Positions 35,588-44,276 of a stretch of DNA of 54,280 nt are shown in pieces. This stretch comes from Tissierellales bacterium (lineage in GTDB: Bacteria > Bacillota > Clostridia > Tissierellales > Dethiosulfatibacteraceae). Position numbers and translations under genes: made by a program. The first letter of the stretch is position 1; each line of letters starts with the position of its first letter. The notes below the pieces were generated by a model, which saw nothing but the letters and a program-made list of their open reading frames with translations, did not search any database and was not told where the DNA came from. The stretch is taken from positions 1-54,280 of the forward strand of contig JAFGVC010000056.1 in the NCBI GenBank assembly GCA_016938195.1. The letters are read 5' to 3'.

Positions 35588-36985
35588 ATGGCAAAAAATG
35601 ACAAAAGCAATTTGGAAAAACTAGTATCGCTATCAAAAAGCAGAGGCATCATATTTCCAGGTTCAGAAATATACGGAGGTCTTGCAAATACTTGGGATTA
35701 TGGCCCGATAGGAGTAGAAATCAAAAATAATATCAAAAAAGCTTGGTGGCAAAAATTTGTCCAAGGAAATCCATATAACGTTGGCCTTGATTCAGCCATT
35801 CTAATGAACCCAAGAACTTGGGAGGCTTCAGGCCATATTGGTGGATTTAATGATCCTCTTATGGATTGTAAAAGCTGCCAATCGCGATTCAGAGCCGATA
35901 AACTGATAGAAGACTATTTAAGAAACATTGATGATCAACATACGATTGTTGATGGCTGGACTAATTCACAAATGGAAGATTATATCAAGAACCAAGCTAT
36001 TAGCTGTCCTGAATGTGGCAGCCATGATTTTACTGCAATTAGGCAGTTTAATCTTATGTTTAAGACTTTCCAAGGAGTGACAGAGGATTCTCAAGCAGAA
36101 ATATTTTTAAGGCCTGAAACGGCTCAAGGAATTTTTGTAAATTTTAAAAATATTGTTAGAGCTTCTAGAAAAAAAATTCCTTTTGGAATTGGTCAGATTG
36201 GAAAATCATTTAGGAACGAAATAACACCGGGAAATTTTATTTTCAGGACGCGTGAATTTGAGCAAATGGAACTCGAGTTTTTTTGTAAGCCCGGCGAAGA
36301 TTTGGAATGGTACAATTATTGGAAAAACTTCTGTATGAATTGGTTGATTTCTTTAGGAATGAAACAAGAGAATGTGAAATTTAGAGATCATAGCCCAGAA
36401 GAGTTGTCTCATTATAGCAACGCGACCACTGACATTGAGTATCTTTTCCCCTTTGGGTGGGGAGAACTATGGGGAATTGCAGACCGAACCGACTTTGATT
36501 TAAAACAACATCAATTATTTTCAGGGGAAGATTTAAATTATACTGATCCACAAACGAATGAAAAATACATTCCTTACTGCATTGAACCCTCTTTAGGAGT
36601 TGACAGGGTCATGCTGGCTTTCTTACTAGATGCCTATCAAGAGGAACAGCTCGAGGACGGCTCTGAAAGAATTGTTTTAAAAATTCATCCGACATTATCA
36701 GCTTTTAAAGTAGCGGTATTCCCACTTACAAAAAAACTTAGCGAGCCTGCATTGGCATTGTTCAGCGAGTTATCACAATATATGAATGTGGATTATGACG
36801 AGGCGGGAAGCATTGGTAAAAGGTATAGAAGACATGATGAGATTGGGACGCCATTTTGTATTACCTATGACTATGATTCCCTTGAAGATCATTGTGTTAC
36901 GGTAAGATTTAGAGATACAATGGAACAAAAAAGGATTAAGATTGATGAATTGACTCATTTTATCCAAGGATATCTAAAATTTTAA
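35588..36985 (+). CDS. glyS: Glycyl-tRNA synthetase, homodimeric type
   Basis: This 465-residue class II synthetase of the alpha2 (eukaryal-type) form charges tRNA-Gly. Class II motifs include [25 protein letters not shown] (motif 2 region, about residues 213-238), [14 protein letters not shown] near 180, and the motif 3 region [13 protein letters not shown] near 340. A CxxC...CxxC pair (CKSC, CPEC) lies near residues 94 and 140. AAAGGAG precedes the ATG. The gene name glyS or glyQS is used variously for this form. It is controlled by the T-box upstream. Confidence 0.96.
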   Translation: MAKNDKSNLEKLVSLSKSRGIIFPGSEIYGGLANTWDYGPIGVEIKNNIKKAWWQKFVQGNPYNVGLDSAILMNPRTWEASGHIGGFNDPLMDCKSCQSRFRADKLIEDYLRNIDDQHTIVDGWTNSQMEDYIKNQAISCPECGSHDFTAIRQFNLMFKTFQGVTEDSQAEIFLRPETAQGIFVNFKNIVRASRKKIPFGIGQIGKSFRNEITPGNFIFRTREFEQMELEFFCKPGEDLEWYNYWKNFCMNWLISLGMKQENVKFRDHSPEELSHYSNATTDIEYLFPFGWGELWGIADRTDFDLKQHQLFSGEDLNYTDPQTNEKYIPYCIEPSLGVDRVMLAFLLDAYQEEQLEDGSERIVLKIHPTLSAFKVAVFPLTKKLSEPALALFSELSQYMNVDYDEAGSIGKRYRRHDEIGTPFCITYDYDSLEDHCVTVRFRDTMEQKRIKIDELTHFIQGYLKF

Positions 36986-36997
36986 GGGTGTGATCTT

Positions 36998-37630
36998 ATT
37001 AAACTTACTGATAGACAGAGTAAAATTGTTGAACTGGTTAAGCAATTTGAACCCATTACCGGAGAGAATTTAGCTGAAAGACTTAATCTTTCAAGGGCTA
37101 CTCTTAGGCCTGATTTAGCTATTTTGACCATGTCTGGAATATTGGAAGCCAAGACAAAAGTTGGATATTTTTATCATGGATTCAGTAACAGCATGAGTAT
37201 GAATGAGATTTTATCCATCACTGTTGATCAAATAAAATCTGTCCCTGTGGTTATTGAACAAGAAACGTCTGTTTATGACGCCGCGGTGACAATGTTTTTA
37301 GAAGACGTAGGGACTTTGTTTGTGGTCAAGGAAAATTTCTTGAAAGGCGTCGTTTCAAGAAAGGATTTACTTAAGGCGACATTGAGCGGCAATTCTTCGG
37401 CAACCATGCCGGTCTCTGTTGTGATGACAAGGCTTCCACAGATTGTTTATTGTAGCAAAAATGATATTTTTATAGACGCGGTCAGAAAAATTGTTGAATA
37501 TAATATTGATTGCTTGCCTATCGTATCTGAAGAAGGACCTGATCAAATGAGGGTTACAGGTAGGATTTCCAAAACGAATATTTCGAGATATATACTTGAA
37601 ATGGGGCAAGCTGATATGGGGGGCTTATGA
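36998..37630 (+). CDS. ccpN: CcpN-like repressor (HTH plus two CBS domains), probable ATT start
   Basis: The protein has about 210 residues. An N-terminal helix-turn-helix (LTDRQSKIVELVKQFEPITG, then LAERLNLSRATLRPDLAIL) is followed by two CBS domains (VYDAAVTMFLEDVGTLFVV near 95 and FIDAVRKIVEYNIDCLPIV near 160). This matches CcpN of Bacillus, a repressor of gluconeogenic genes. The first in-frame ATG (37124) would remove the whole helix-turn-helix. The frame stays open upstream, and ATT at 36998 falls where homologues begin, behind AAGGGTGTGATC. ATT initiation is inferred. It overlaps ppsR by 4 nt, the known CcpN/PpsR pairing. Confidence 0.82.
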   Translation: MKLTDRQSKIVELVKQFEPITGENLAERLNLSRATLRPDLAILTMSGILEAKTKVGYFYHGFSNSMSMNEILSITVDQIKSVPVVIEQETSVYDAAVTMFLEDVGTLFVVKENFLKGVVSRKDLLKATLSGNSSATMPVSVVMTRLPQIVYCSKNDIFIDAVRKIVEYNIDCLPIVSEEGPDQMRVTGRISKTNISRYILEMGQADMGGL

Positions 37631-38448
37631 AAAAAGTAAAAATATTTGCTTTATCCGATTCTATTGGAGAAACATCTGAACAAGTATCAAAAGCAGTATT
37701 GAATCAATTTTCTGAGATTGAATATGAGATTGATATTTGGTCCTACATTCAATCAAAGGAACAGATTAATGAGGCTGTTTTTTCTGCAAAGAAGGAAAAT
37801 GCCGTCATTGTATTTACACTGGTTGTTGTAGAGTTAAGAGATTATCTTTTAAAAAAGGCTGCTATTGAACATGTGACAGCTGTTGATCTTATCACACCGC
37901 TTTTGACGCCAATGATTGAGCATATAGGATTCAAACCGAAAAGAGAACCGGGTTTGCTTTACAAATTTGACGAAAATTATTTTAAAAGAATGGATGCGAT
38001 TGATTTCGCCGTAAAATATGATGATGGAAAAGATACCCGTGGCGTCCTGAAAGCGGATATTGTACTAATCGGCATTTCAAGAACATCTAAAACACCACTG
38101 AGCATGTACCTAGCCAACAAGAGCATTAAAATGGCTAATATTCCGCTGGTTCCTGAGGTAGAGCCTCCCGAAGAGCTTTTTAGCATTAACCCTGAAAGGA
38201 TTGTTGCTTTGTATGCGGATCCTGATTATCTGAATAAAATCAGAAAAGAAAGATTAAAAGTTTTAGGGTTAAATGATAATTCATCTTATGCGGATTCCAA
38301 AAGAATCATAAAAGAATTGGAATATGCGGATATCTATATCAAAAAAATAGGATGTAGGAAAATAGATATTACTAACAAAGCCATTGAAGAAATCGCGAAT
38401 ATGATTATTAATTGGCATATTGAAATTACTAGAAAAGAAAGAGAGTAG
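37627..38448 (+). CDS. ppsR: Pyruvate, phosphate dikinase regulatory protein
   Basis: This 273-residue bifunctional kinase/phosphorylase (DUF299 family) turns PPDK off and on by ADP-dependent phosphorylation. It starts FALSDSIGETSEQVSKA and carries the P-loop GISRTSKTPLSMYLANK near residue 150, then NIPLVPEVEPPEELF. It follows the CcpN-like gene with ATGA overlap, as yqfL follows ccpN in Bacillus. A terminator hairpin begins inside its last codons. Confidence 0.93.
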   Translation: MKKVKIFALSDSIGETSEQVSKAVLNQFSEIEYEIDIWSYIQSKEQINEAVFSAKKENAVIVFTLVVVELRDYLLKKAAIEHVTAVDLITPLLTPMIEHIGFKPKREPGLLYKFDENYFKRMDAIDFAVKYDDGKDTRGVLKADIVLIGISRTSKTPLSMYLANKSIKMANIPLVPEVEPPEELFSINPERIVALYADPDYLNKIRKERLKVLGLNDNSSYADSKRIIKELEYADIYIKKIGCRKIDITNKAIEEIANMIINWHIEITRKERE

Positions 38449-38462
38449 CTCTTTCTTTTTTG
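38433..38462 (+). terminator. Terminator after ppsR
   Basis: AAAAGAAAGAG (38433-38443) pairs with CTCTTTCTTTT (38449-38459) around AGTAG, 11 bp, followed by T. The loop includes the ppsR stop codon, so the terminator overlaps the coding end. Confidence 0.8.
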
Positions 38463-38483
38463 GATAGAAGTGAGGTGTAGATT

Positions 38484-39482
38484 TTGATTAGAGAAGAGTA
38501 TGAAGCTCTTGAAATCCAAATACTATCTGAAAATGCTGTAAAAGCAAAATTTTCAAGGGGAAGAGCTGAAAACGAAGAGGAATGTGAAATAAGAACTTGT
38601 TTTCAAAGAGACAGAGACAGGATATTGCATTCTAAATCTTTCAGAAGACTAAAGCATAAAACACAGGTTTTTTTAGCTCCCGAGGGGGATCATTATCGAA
38701 CAAGATTAACACACACGTTAGAAGTATCTCAAATTTCTAGAACTATTGCTAGAGCTTTACGATTAAATGAAGACTTGACCGAAGCTATTGCTATGGGACA
38801 CGATCTTGGACATACCCCTTTTGGACATAATGGCGAAGCAATTCTAGATAAATTGGTGAAAAAGGGGTTTAGACACAATGAGCAAAGCTTAAGGGTAGTT
38901 GAAATACTTGAAAAGCATCAGGGTAAAGATGGGTTAAATCTTACGGAAGAGGTTAGAGATGGTATTTTAAACCATACCGGTCCTGTAAAACCATTTACGC
39001 TAGAAGGACAAATTGTGAAATATTCTGACCGGATTGCTTATCTCAATCATGATATTGATGACGCAAAAAGGGCTGGATTGATTCAAGATTACGAAATTCC
39101 TTCGGATATTCTTCAGACGATAGGTTTTAGTCATGGAGATAGAATTAACAATATGATTAAGGATATCATAACTCAGTCCATGGGTCACCGAAGCATTACG
39201 ATGAGTGATAATATGCAACTGGCAACTGATAAATTAAGGGAATACATGTTTAAAAACATCTATTTCAATGAAATTGCAAAGAGTGAAGATCGAAAGGCAA
39301 GTAAAATTATGGCGGATTTATTTGAGTACTATTGTCATCATATTGACATGATAGCCAGTAAAGATGAACAATTGAGATTCGAAAAGGAAGATTTAGTCAA
39401 GGATTATATTGCCGGGATGACAGACCGATATGCTCTCAAACAATTCAAGGATATTTTTATGCCTTTGCCTTGGGATAAATAA
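38484..39482 (+). CDS. dGTPase-like HD phosphohydrolase
   Basis: This 332-residue HD-domain protein belongs to the deoxyguanosinetriphosphate triphosphohydrolase-like family. Metal-site motifs are THTLEVSQISR near residue 76 and HDLGHTPFGHNGE near 110-122, with the conserved RRLKHKTQVF upstream and YSDRIAYLNHDIDDA near 180. It probably hydrolyses dNTPs. TTG at 38484 is chosen because GAGGTG lies 8-10 nt upstream. It sits directly before dnaG, the usual clostridial order. Confidence 0.92.
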   Translation: MIREEYEALEIQILSENAVKAKFSRGRAENEEECEIRTCFQRDRDRILHSKSFRRLKHKTQVFLAPEGDHYRTRLTHTLEVSQISRTIARALRLNEDLTEAIAMGHDLGHTPFGHNGEAILDKLVKKGFRHNEQSLRVVEILEKHQGKDGLNLTEEVRDGILNHTGPVKPFTLEGQIVKYSDRIAYLNHDIDDAKRAGLIQDYEIPSDILQTIGFSHGDRINNMIKDIITQSMGHRSITMSDNMQLATDKLREYMFKNIYFNEIAKSEDRKASKIMADLFEYYCHHIDMIASKDEQLRFEKEDLVKDYIAGMTDRYALKQFKDIFMPLPWDK

Positions 39483-39511
39483 TTGACATTCTTTCTTATT
39501 AAGGGTATAAT
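39483..39511 (+). promoter_or_regulatory. Consensus sigma-A promoter of dnaG-rpoD
   Basis: TTGACA (39483-39488) and TATAAT (39506-39511) with a 17-bp spacer match the full vegetative consensus. It starts immediately after the stop of the dGTPase gene. Confidence 0.92.
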
Positions 39512-39543
39512 TTTATTCCATAATTTGATAAAATGGTGGTAGC

Positions 39544-41259
39544 ATGCCAAACAATATTACTGACGAAAAAATAGATGAAATATTAAACTTAACAGATATA
39601 GTTGATGTCATAGACGGCTATATAAGCTTAAAAAAGTCGGGCACTAATTATACTGCCTTGTGTCCCTTTCATAAAGAAAAAACACCGTCTTTCTCGGTTT
39701 CTCCAGACAAACAAATTTTTCATTGCTTTGGGTGTGGTGAAGGAGGAAATGCAATTACGTTTTTAATGAAATATAGTCATCTTTCTTTTGTTGAAGCTTT
39801 AAAAGTGTTAGCGGATAGAGCTGGAATTCCTTTTGAAGTAGACCAAAAGTACATCAATCAGGATTATGATCAATTTAAAGTCCATTATAAAATCAATCGT
39901 GAAGCAGCTATTTTTTATCAAAAACAATTATATGCAAATGAAGCAGCTATGAAGTATCTGAGTCAAAGGGGCATCAGTGATAAAGCCATCAAATATTTTG
40001 GATTAGGCTATGCTGCAGATCAGTGGGATGGTATTCTGAAGCATCTAATTTCTTTAGGATATAAAGAAAAAGATTTGGAGATTAATGGGCTCATTATTAG
40101 ACATGAAAATGGCGAACGTTATTATGATAGATTTCGGAACAGGGTTATGTTTCCGATTTTTGACATCAAAAAGAGAATTATCGGATTTGGTGGTAGAGTT
40201 TTAGATCATCAATTGCCTAAATATATTAATTCTCCCGATTCCATTATTTTCAACAAGGGTCGACATTTATACAATTTGAACCATGCAAAAAATAATATAG
40301 AGAAAAACGGAATCATTTTAGCGGAAGGTTACATGGACGTCATCAAATTAGTTAGCCATGGATTTGCTAATGTTGTGGCCTCCTTAGGAACAGCTTTGAC
40401 TGAAAACCAAATTAAATTGATGAAAAAATTCAGCAAAGAGTTCTATATCTCGTATGATTCGGACGGGGCCGGTTTAAAAGCGGCCGTTAAAGCTGCTAAT
40501 TTGCTCAAATCAAATGGCTTATCATGCAGAATTCTGGTCTTCCCTGAGGGAATGGACCCGGATGACTATATCTCTAAGTTTGGGCGCGTAAAATATAAAG
40601 ATAGATTAAATAACGCTTACGAATATTTTGATTTTCTAGATTATTACTTGTCCAAGTCTTACGAAACTGATTCGGATAAAGGAAAAATGAAATACATCAA
40701 AGAGATGTCTGAACATCTTGGTTATGTCGTCAATTCTATTGAAAAGGAGCTCTATATTGAAAAAATCTCAAAGAAAACAGGTGTATCTAAAGAGTCCATA
40801 ATAGCTGAAATGGTAAAAACTCGCAAAAAGGATTATAATCACTCTGAACAGGATATAAAAAAAGTGAGCATTTCCATAAACAATAAAGCGGATTATGAAA
40901 TTGAACTGTTAAATTTGATGAAGAACAGTCAAGATGTTATACAATACATCAATAAAAAGTATTCAATTGATACTTTTGAGAAAACACAGAATCGCGATTT
41001 GTTTATTCAACTACTTACAGAAAACGAAAGTGCCAATACCGCGACTTTTAAACAAAAGGATGAAATGTATTTTCCTCAAGATGAATTGCTTTTAGTCATA
41101 GAAGATTATATTGCTAAGATAATCATTGAAGAGAAAAAACAAGAAAGAAATGAGATGATGATCAAATTGTTGATAGATAGCAATAACCATCAGCTGATAG
41201 AAAAAATCAGTAGTATTGATAAAGAAATTCTTAAATTAAGGGGGCTTCTAAATGGCTAA
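39544..41259 (+). CDS. dnaG: DNA primase
   Basis: The 571-residue primase has the CHC2 zinc finger (Cys40, His43, Cys61, Cys64 in CPFHKEK...HCFGCG), the RNA polymerase core with [14 protein letters not shown] near residue 200, and the TOPRIM domain EGYMDVIKL near 260 and YDSDGAG near 308. The C-terminal DnaB-binding part is shorter than in E. coli. It makes RNA primers at the fork. The stop overlaps rpoD by 8 nt, the macromolecular synthesis operon arrangement. Confidence 0.96.
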   Translation: MPNNITDEKIDEILNLTDIVDVIDGYISLKKSGTNYTALCPFHKEKTPSFSVSPDKQIFHCFGCGEGGNAITFLMKYSHLSFVEALKVLADRAGIPFEVDQKYINQDYDQFKVHYKINREAAIFYQKQLYANEAAMKYLSQRGISDKAIKYFGLGYAADQWDGILKHLISLGYKEKDLEINGLIIRHENGERYYDRFRNRVMFPIFDIKKRIIGFGGRVLDHQLPKYINSPDSIIFNKGRHLYNLNHAKNNIEKNGIILAEGYMDVIKLVSHGFANVVASLGTALTENQIKLMKKFSKEFYISYDSDGAGLKAAVKAANLLKSNGLSCRILVFPEGMDPDDYISKFGRVKYKDRLNNAYEYFDFLDYYLSKSYETDSDKGKMKYIKEMSEHLGYVVNSIEKELYIEKISKKTGVSKESIIAEMVKTRKKDYNHSEQDIKKVSISINNKADYEIELLNLMKNSQDVIQYINKKYSIDTFEKTQNRDLFIQLLTENESANTATFKQKDEMYFPQDELLLVIEDYIAKIIIEEKKQERNEMMIKLLIDSNNHQLIEKISSIDKEILKLRGLLNG

Positions 41260-42427
41260 AAAAACTGAGACTATTGAAATGAACGAGGACAAAAATGTAA
41301 TAGAAGATTTAAAAAATTCGTTGAAGAAAAAAGGTAAAAAAGAAGGTTTTATTGCGTATAAAGAGATTATTGACACGTTTGAGAAAATCGAGATTTCGCC
41401 TGAAGAGATAGACGATATCTATAAATTTTTAGAAGATAATAAAATTGAAATTTTAGGACTTCAAGATGATTTAATTCTTACGGATTCAGAAGAAGACGAT
41501 GACGATGAAGAAATTGAAGATGAAATTGAAGAGGAAATAGGGATTGGAACTGTTGGCAGAAATAAAAGCGAAATGGATACCTTTCTATTAAAAGGTGTCA
41601 ATGTAGATGATCCTGTCAGGATGTATTTAAAAGAAATAGGTAAGGTGCCTTTGTTGACTGCAGATGAAGAAGTTGAGCTCGCAAAAAGAATGGAAAACAA
41701 CGACGAGACAGCGAAAGGAAGGCTAGCAGAAGCCAATTTAAGGCTTGTAGTCAGCATTGCCAAGAGATATGTAGGTAGAGGCATGTTGTTTTTAGATTTG
41801 ATTCAAGAAGGCAATTTGGGGCTTATTAAAGCAGTTGAGAAGTTTGATTATAGAAAAGGTTATAAATTTAGTACATACGCAACTTGGTGGATTCGTCAAG
41901 CAATTACTAGAGCTATTGCTGACCAGGCCAGGACCATAAGAATTCCGGTCCATATGGTTGAAACTATCAATAAATTGATTAGAGTGAAGAGACAGTTGCT
42001 ACAAGAACTGGGAAGAGATGCTACTCCAGAGGAAATAGCTGCTGAGATGGATATGGAGCCTGAAAAAGTCAGAGAAATTTTAAAAATCGCTCAAGAGCCG
42101 GTATCTCTTGAAACACCTATAGGAGAAGAAGAAGATAGTCATTTAGGAGACTTTATTCCTGATGATGATGCACAAGCTCCGGCTGATGCGGCAACGTCAA
42201 CTTTGCTGAAGGAACAGCTGGTAGATGTGCTTGAAACTTTAACTGAGAGAGAACAGAAAGTTTTAAGGCTTAGATTTGGGTTAGATGATGGTAGGGCGCG
42301 CACACTTGAAGAGGTTGGAAAAGAGTTTGATGTAACGAGAGAAAGAATTAGGCAAATAGAAGCAAAAGCACTACGAAAACTTAGACATCCGAGTAGAAGC
42401 AAAAAATTGAAGGACTATTTAGAATAA
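41252..42427 (+). CDS. rpoD: RNA polymerase primary sigma factor SigA
   Basis: This 391-residue housekeeping sigma factor has an N-terminal region 1.1, an acidic stretch near residues 72-92 ([12 protein letters not shown]), and region 1.2 ([16 protein letters not shown]). Region 2 contains [16 protein letters not shown] and [12 protein letters not shown], region 3 follows, and region 4.2 is [20 protein letters not shown]. It recognises the TTGACA/TATAAT promoters listed in this window. It overlaps the end of dnaG. Confidence 0.98.
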   Translation: MAKKTETIEMNEDKNVIEDLKNSLKKKGKKEGFIAYKEIIDTFEKIEISPEEIDDIYKFLEDNKIEILGLQDDLILTDSEEDDDDEEIEDEIEEEIGIGTVGRNKSEMDTFLLKGVNVDDPVRMYLKEIGKVPLLTADEEVELAKRMENNDETAKGRLAEANLRLVVSIAKRYVGRGMLFLDLIQEGNLGLIKAVEKFDYRKGYKFSTYATWWIRQAITRAIADQARTIRIPVHMVETINKLIRVKRQLLQELGRDATPEEIAAEMDMEPEKVREILKIAQEPVSLETPIGEEEDSHLGDFIPDDDAQAPADAATSTLLKEQLVDVLETLTEREQKVLRLRFGLDDGRARTLEEVGKEFDVTRERIRQIEAKALRKLRHPSRSKKLKDYLE

Positions 42428-42434
42428 CGGATCG

Positions 42435-43130
42435 ATGATGAAAAACAGATTAAACGCTATAGTTGATATGATTCTCCCTTGTGAAGTGGTTGCTGATATT
42501 GGAACGGATCATGCGTATGTACCCGAAATGCTATTGATGAAGAATAAATGTCGGAGGGTGATTGCTACTGAGCTCAATGAAGGACCCTACAGAATAGCCA
42601 AAAGGTATATCCGCTTAAAAGGGTTAGAGGATGACATCGATCTCAGGTTAGGTGATGGACTTACACCTTTGAATCATTCTGTGTCTGATACGATAATTGT
42701 TGCAGGCATGGGAGGATTGTTAATTCAACGGATTTTAGAGGACGGAAAAGAATACATAACAAAGTCCCACACCTTTATTTTACAACCGATGAATGCAGCG
42801 GATAAGCTAAGAAGATATCTCTTTGAGAATGGTTATGAAATCGTGGACGAAGAGCTAGCGAGAGAGGACCACCATTATTATGAATTGATGATGGCTAGAA
42901 AAACGGACAATAAAATGACTTGTGATCATGAGATAGATTTTGAAGTAGGTAGGAAACTGTTTATTAAGAAACATCCTCTTCTAAGAGATTTTGTCGATCA
43001 CAAAGTAAGAATAAACGATACGATTATATCCATGTTAAAAGATACTAAGCATGAATCTCATAAAGCCGAGTTATTAAGAATGAAAAATCAAAAGATGAAG
43101 GAGCTGTTAAAAGAATATGAAGACGAGTAA
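42435..43130 (+). CDS. trmK: tRNA (adenine22-N1)-methyltransferase
   Basis: This 231-residue TrmK-family enzyme methylates A22 in tRNA. The SAM loop is VADIGTDHAYVPEML near residue 19; AGMGGLLIQRIL near 91 and the LQPMNAADKLRRYL stretch near 114 are family marks, followed by a C-terminal coiled coil. Two adjacent ATGs (42435, 42438) are possible and neither has a strong ribosome site. It follows rpoD by 7 nt and overlaps the nif3-like gene by 14 nt. Confidence 0.92.
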   Translation: MMKNRLNAIVDMILPCEVVADIGTDHAYVPEMLLMKNKCRRVIATELNEGPYRIAKRYIRLKGLEDDIDLRLGDGLTPLNHSVSDTIIVAGMGGLLIQRILEDGKEYITKSHTFILQPMNAADKLRRYLFENGYEIVDEELAREDHHYYELMMARKTDNKMTCDHEIDFEVGRKLFIKKHPLLRDFVDHKVRINDTIISMLKDTKHESHKAELLRMKNQKMKELLKEYEDE

Positions 43131-43914
43131 TCTTTTTGAGTTTTTAAATAATACATTTCCAGAAGTTCGTTCGGAAGCATGGGATAATACGGGCATTCAA
43201 ATAGTAGATTTTTCTCAAAACATAGAAAATGTGTTGATAACTTTAGATATTACAGATAAGTTAATTGAATTTGCAAAGCATACGAAGGCCGATCTTATTA
43301 TAGCGCATCATCCGTTTATTTTCTCTCCATTGAAAAACATTGATTTGTCTTCATACAAAGGACGAATCATTAAAGAGGCTATTATTAATCAGATAGGAAT
43401 TTATTCTTTGCATACCAATTATGATGTATCTAACATAGGCATGAATAAACAAATTTGTGATACGCTTCAACTCATAAACACTCATGTGCTGAAAACGAAA
43501 GAAGATGTGCAAAATGAAGGCTACGGAATGATTGGTGAACTCAGACACCCCGTATCACTCGATAATTTCATTGATTCAGTAAAAAAACATTTTGGTCTTT
43601 CATGGGCGATGCTGTATAGCAAAGAGCACGAGAAAAATGAAAAAACAATACATAAAATAGCGTACTGTGGGGGTTCGGGGGCGGATTTCATTACGGATGC
43701 CGCCAATCAAAAGGTAGATTTATATTTGACCGGAGATATTGGACATCACGATGCTCAGCTTGCATACGAGGCTGGAATTGCAGTCTTGGATGTTACTCAT
43801 TATGGGCTGGAAAAAGTTTTTATTACTCATTTGGCTAATATCATCAAAGAAGAGTTCCCTGAACTCAGCATTTTTTTATACGATGTCAATCATTTTTCCG
43901 GCACGATAAAATAG
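43117..43914 (+). CDS. Nif3-like dinuclear metal protein (YqfO family)
   Basis: This 265-residue Nif3 family protein has metal-site residues in IIAHHPFIFSPLKNID near residue 65, HTNYDVSNIGMN near 100, and the C-terminal DVTHYGLEKVF near 227. It lacks the PII-like insert present in the 370-residue Bacillus YqfO. It is sometimes named GTP cyclohydrolase 1 type 2 homologue; the real function is not settled. The rpoD-trmK-nif3 order is typical. Confidence 0.92.
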   Translation: MKTSNLFEFLNNTFPEVRSEAWDNTGIQIVDFSQNIENVLITLDITDKLIEFAKHTKADLIIAHHPFIFSPLKNIDLSSYKGRIIKEAIINQIGIYSLHTNYDVSNIGMNKQICDTLQLINTHVLKTKEDVQNEGYGMIGELRHPVSLDNFIDSVKKHFGLSWAMLYSKEHEKNEKTIHKIAYCGGSGADFITDAANQKVDLYLTGDIGHHDAQLAYEAGIAVLDVTHYGLEKVFITHLANIIKEEFPELSIFLYDVNHFSGTIK

Positions 43915-43917
43915 TAA

Positions 43918-43946
43918 TTGAAAAACCGAAGAGATTGTATTATAAT
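43918..43946 (+). promoter_or_regulatory. rnpB promoter
   Basis: TTGAAA (43918-43923) and TATAAT (43941-43946) are 17 bp apart, placing the start within a few bases of the RNase P RNA 5' end at about 43950. Confidence 0.85.
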
Positions 43947-43949
43947 TCA

Positions 43950-44276
43950 TTGAGCAAGTCGGACAGTCGCATGGAAACATGAGGAAAGTCCGAGCTTCAA
44001 AGAGCAGAATGCTGGTTAACGGCCAGTGAGGGTGACCTTAAGGAAAGTGCAACAGAAAATTACCGCCTTAAAAGGTAAGGATGAAAAGGTGAGGTAAGAG
44101 CTCACCAGTGATTAGGCGACTAGTCAGCTGTGTAAACCCCATTCGATGCAAGACCAAGTAGGGACTTTCAAGCAGTTGCTCGCTGTGTCCCGTGGTAGGT
44201 TGCTTGAGCTCTTTGGCAACAAAGAGCCTAGATAGATGACTGTCGATTACAGAACTCGGCTTACAGACTTGCTCAA
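43950..44276 (+). ncRNA. rnpB: RNase P RNA
   Basis: This is the catalytic RNA of RNase P, about 327 nt. The terminal helix P1 is TTGAGCAAGTC/GACTTGCTCAA (43950-43960/44266-44276). Conserved core segments are GAGGAAAGTCCGAGCTTC near 43981, ACAGAAAATTACCGCC near 44051, and GCAAGACCAAGTAGGG near 44148. It appears to be type A. The 3' end directly touches the stop of the convergent ABC-F gene, and no T-rich terminator follows. Confidence 0.97.

Noticed and set aside
37124-37630. CBS-only protein starting at the ATG 37124
   Set aside because: This start cuts off a clear CcpN-type helix-turn-helix encoded in the same open frame just upstream.
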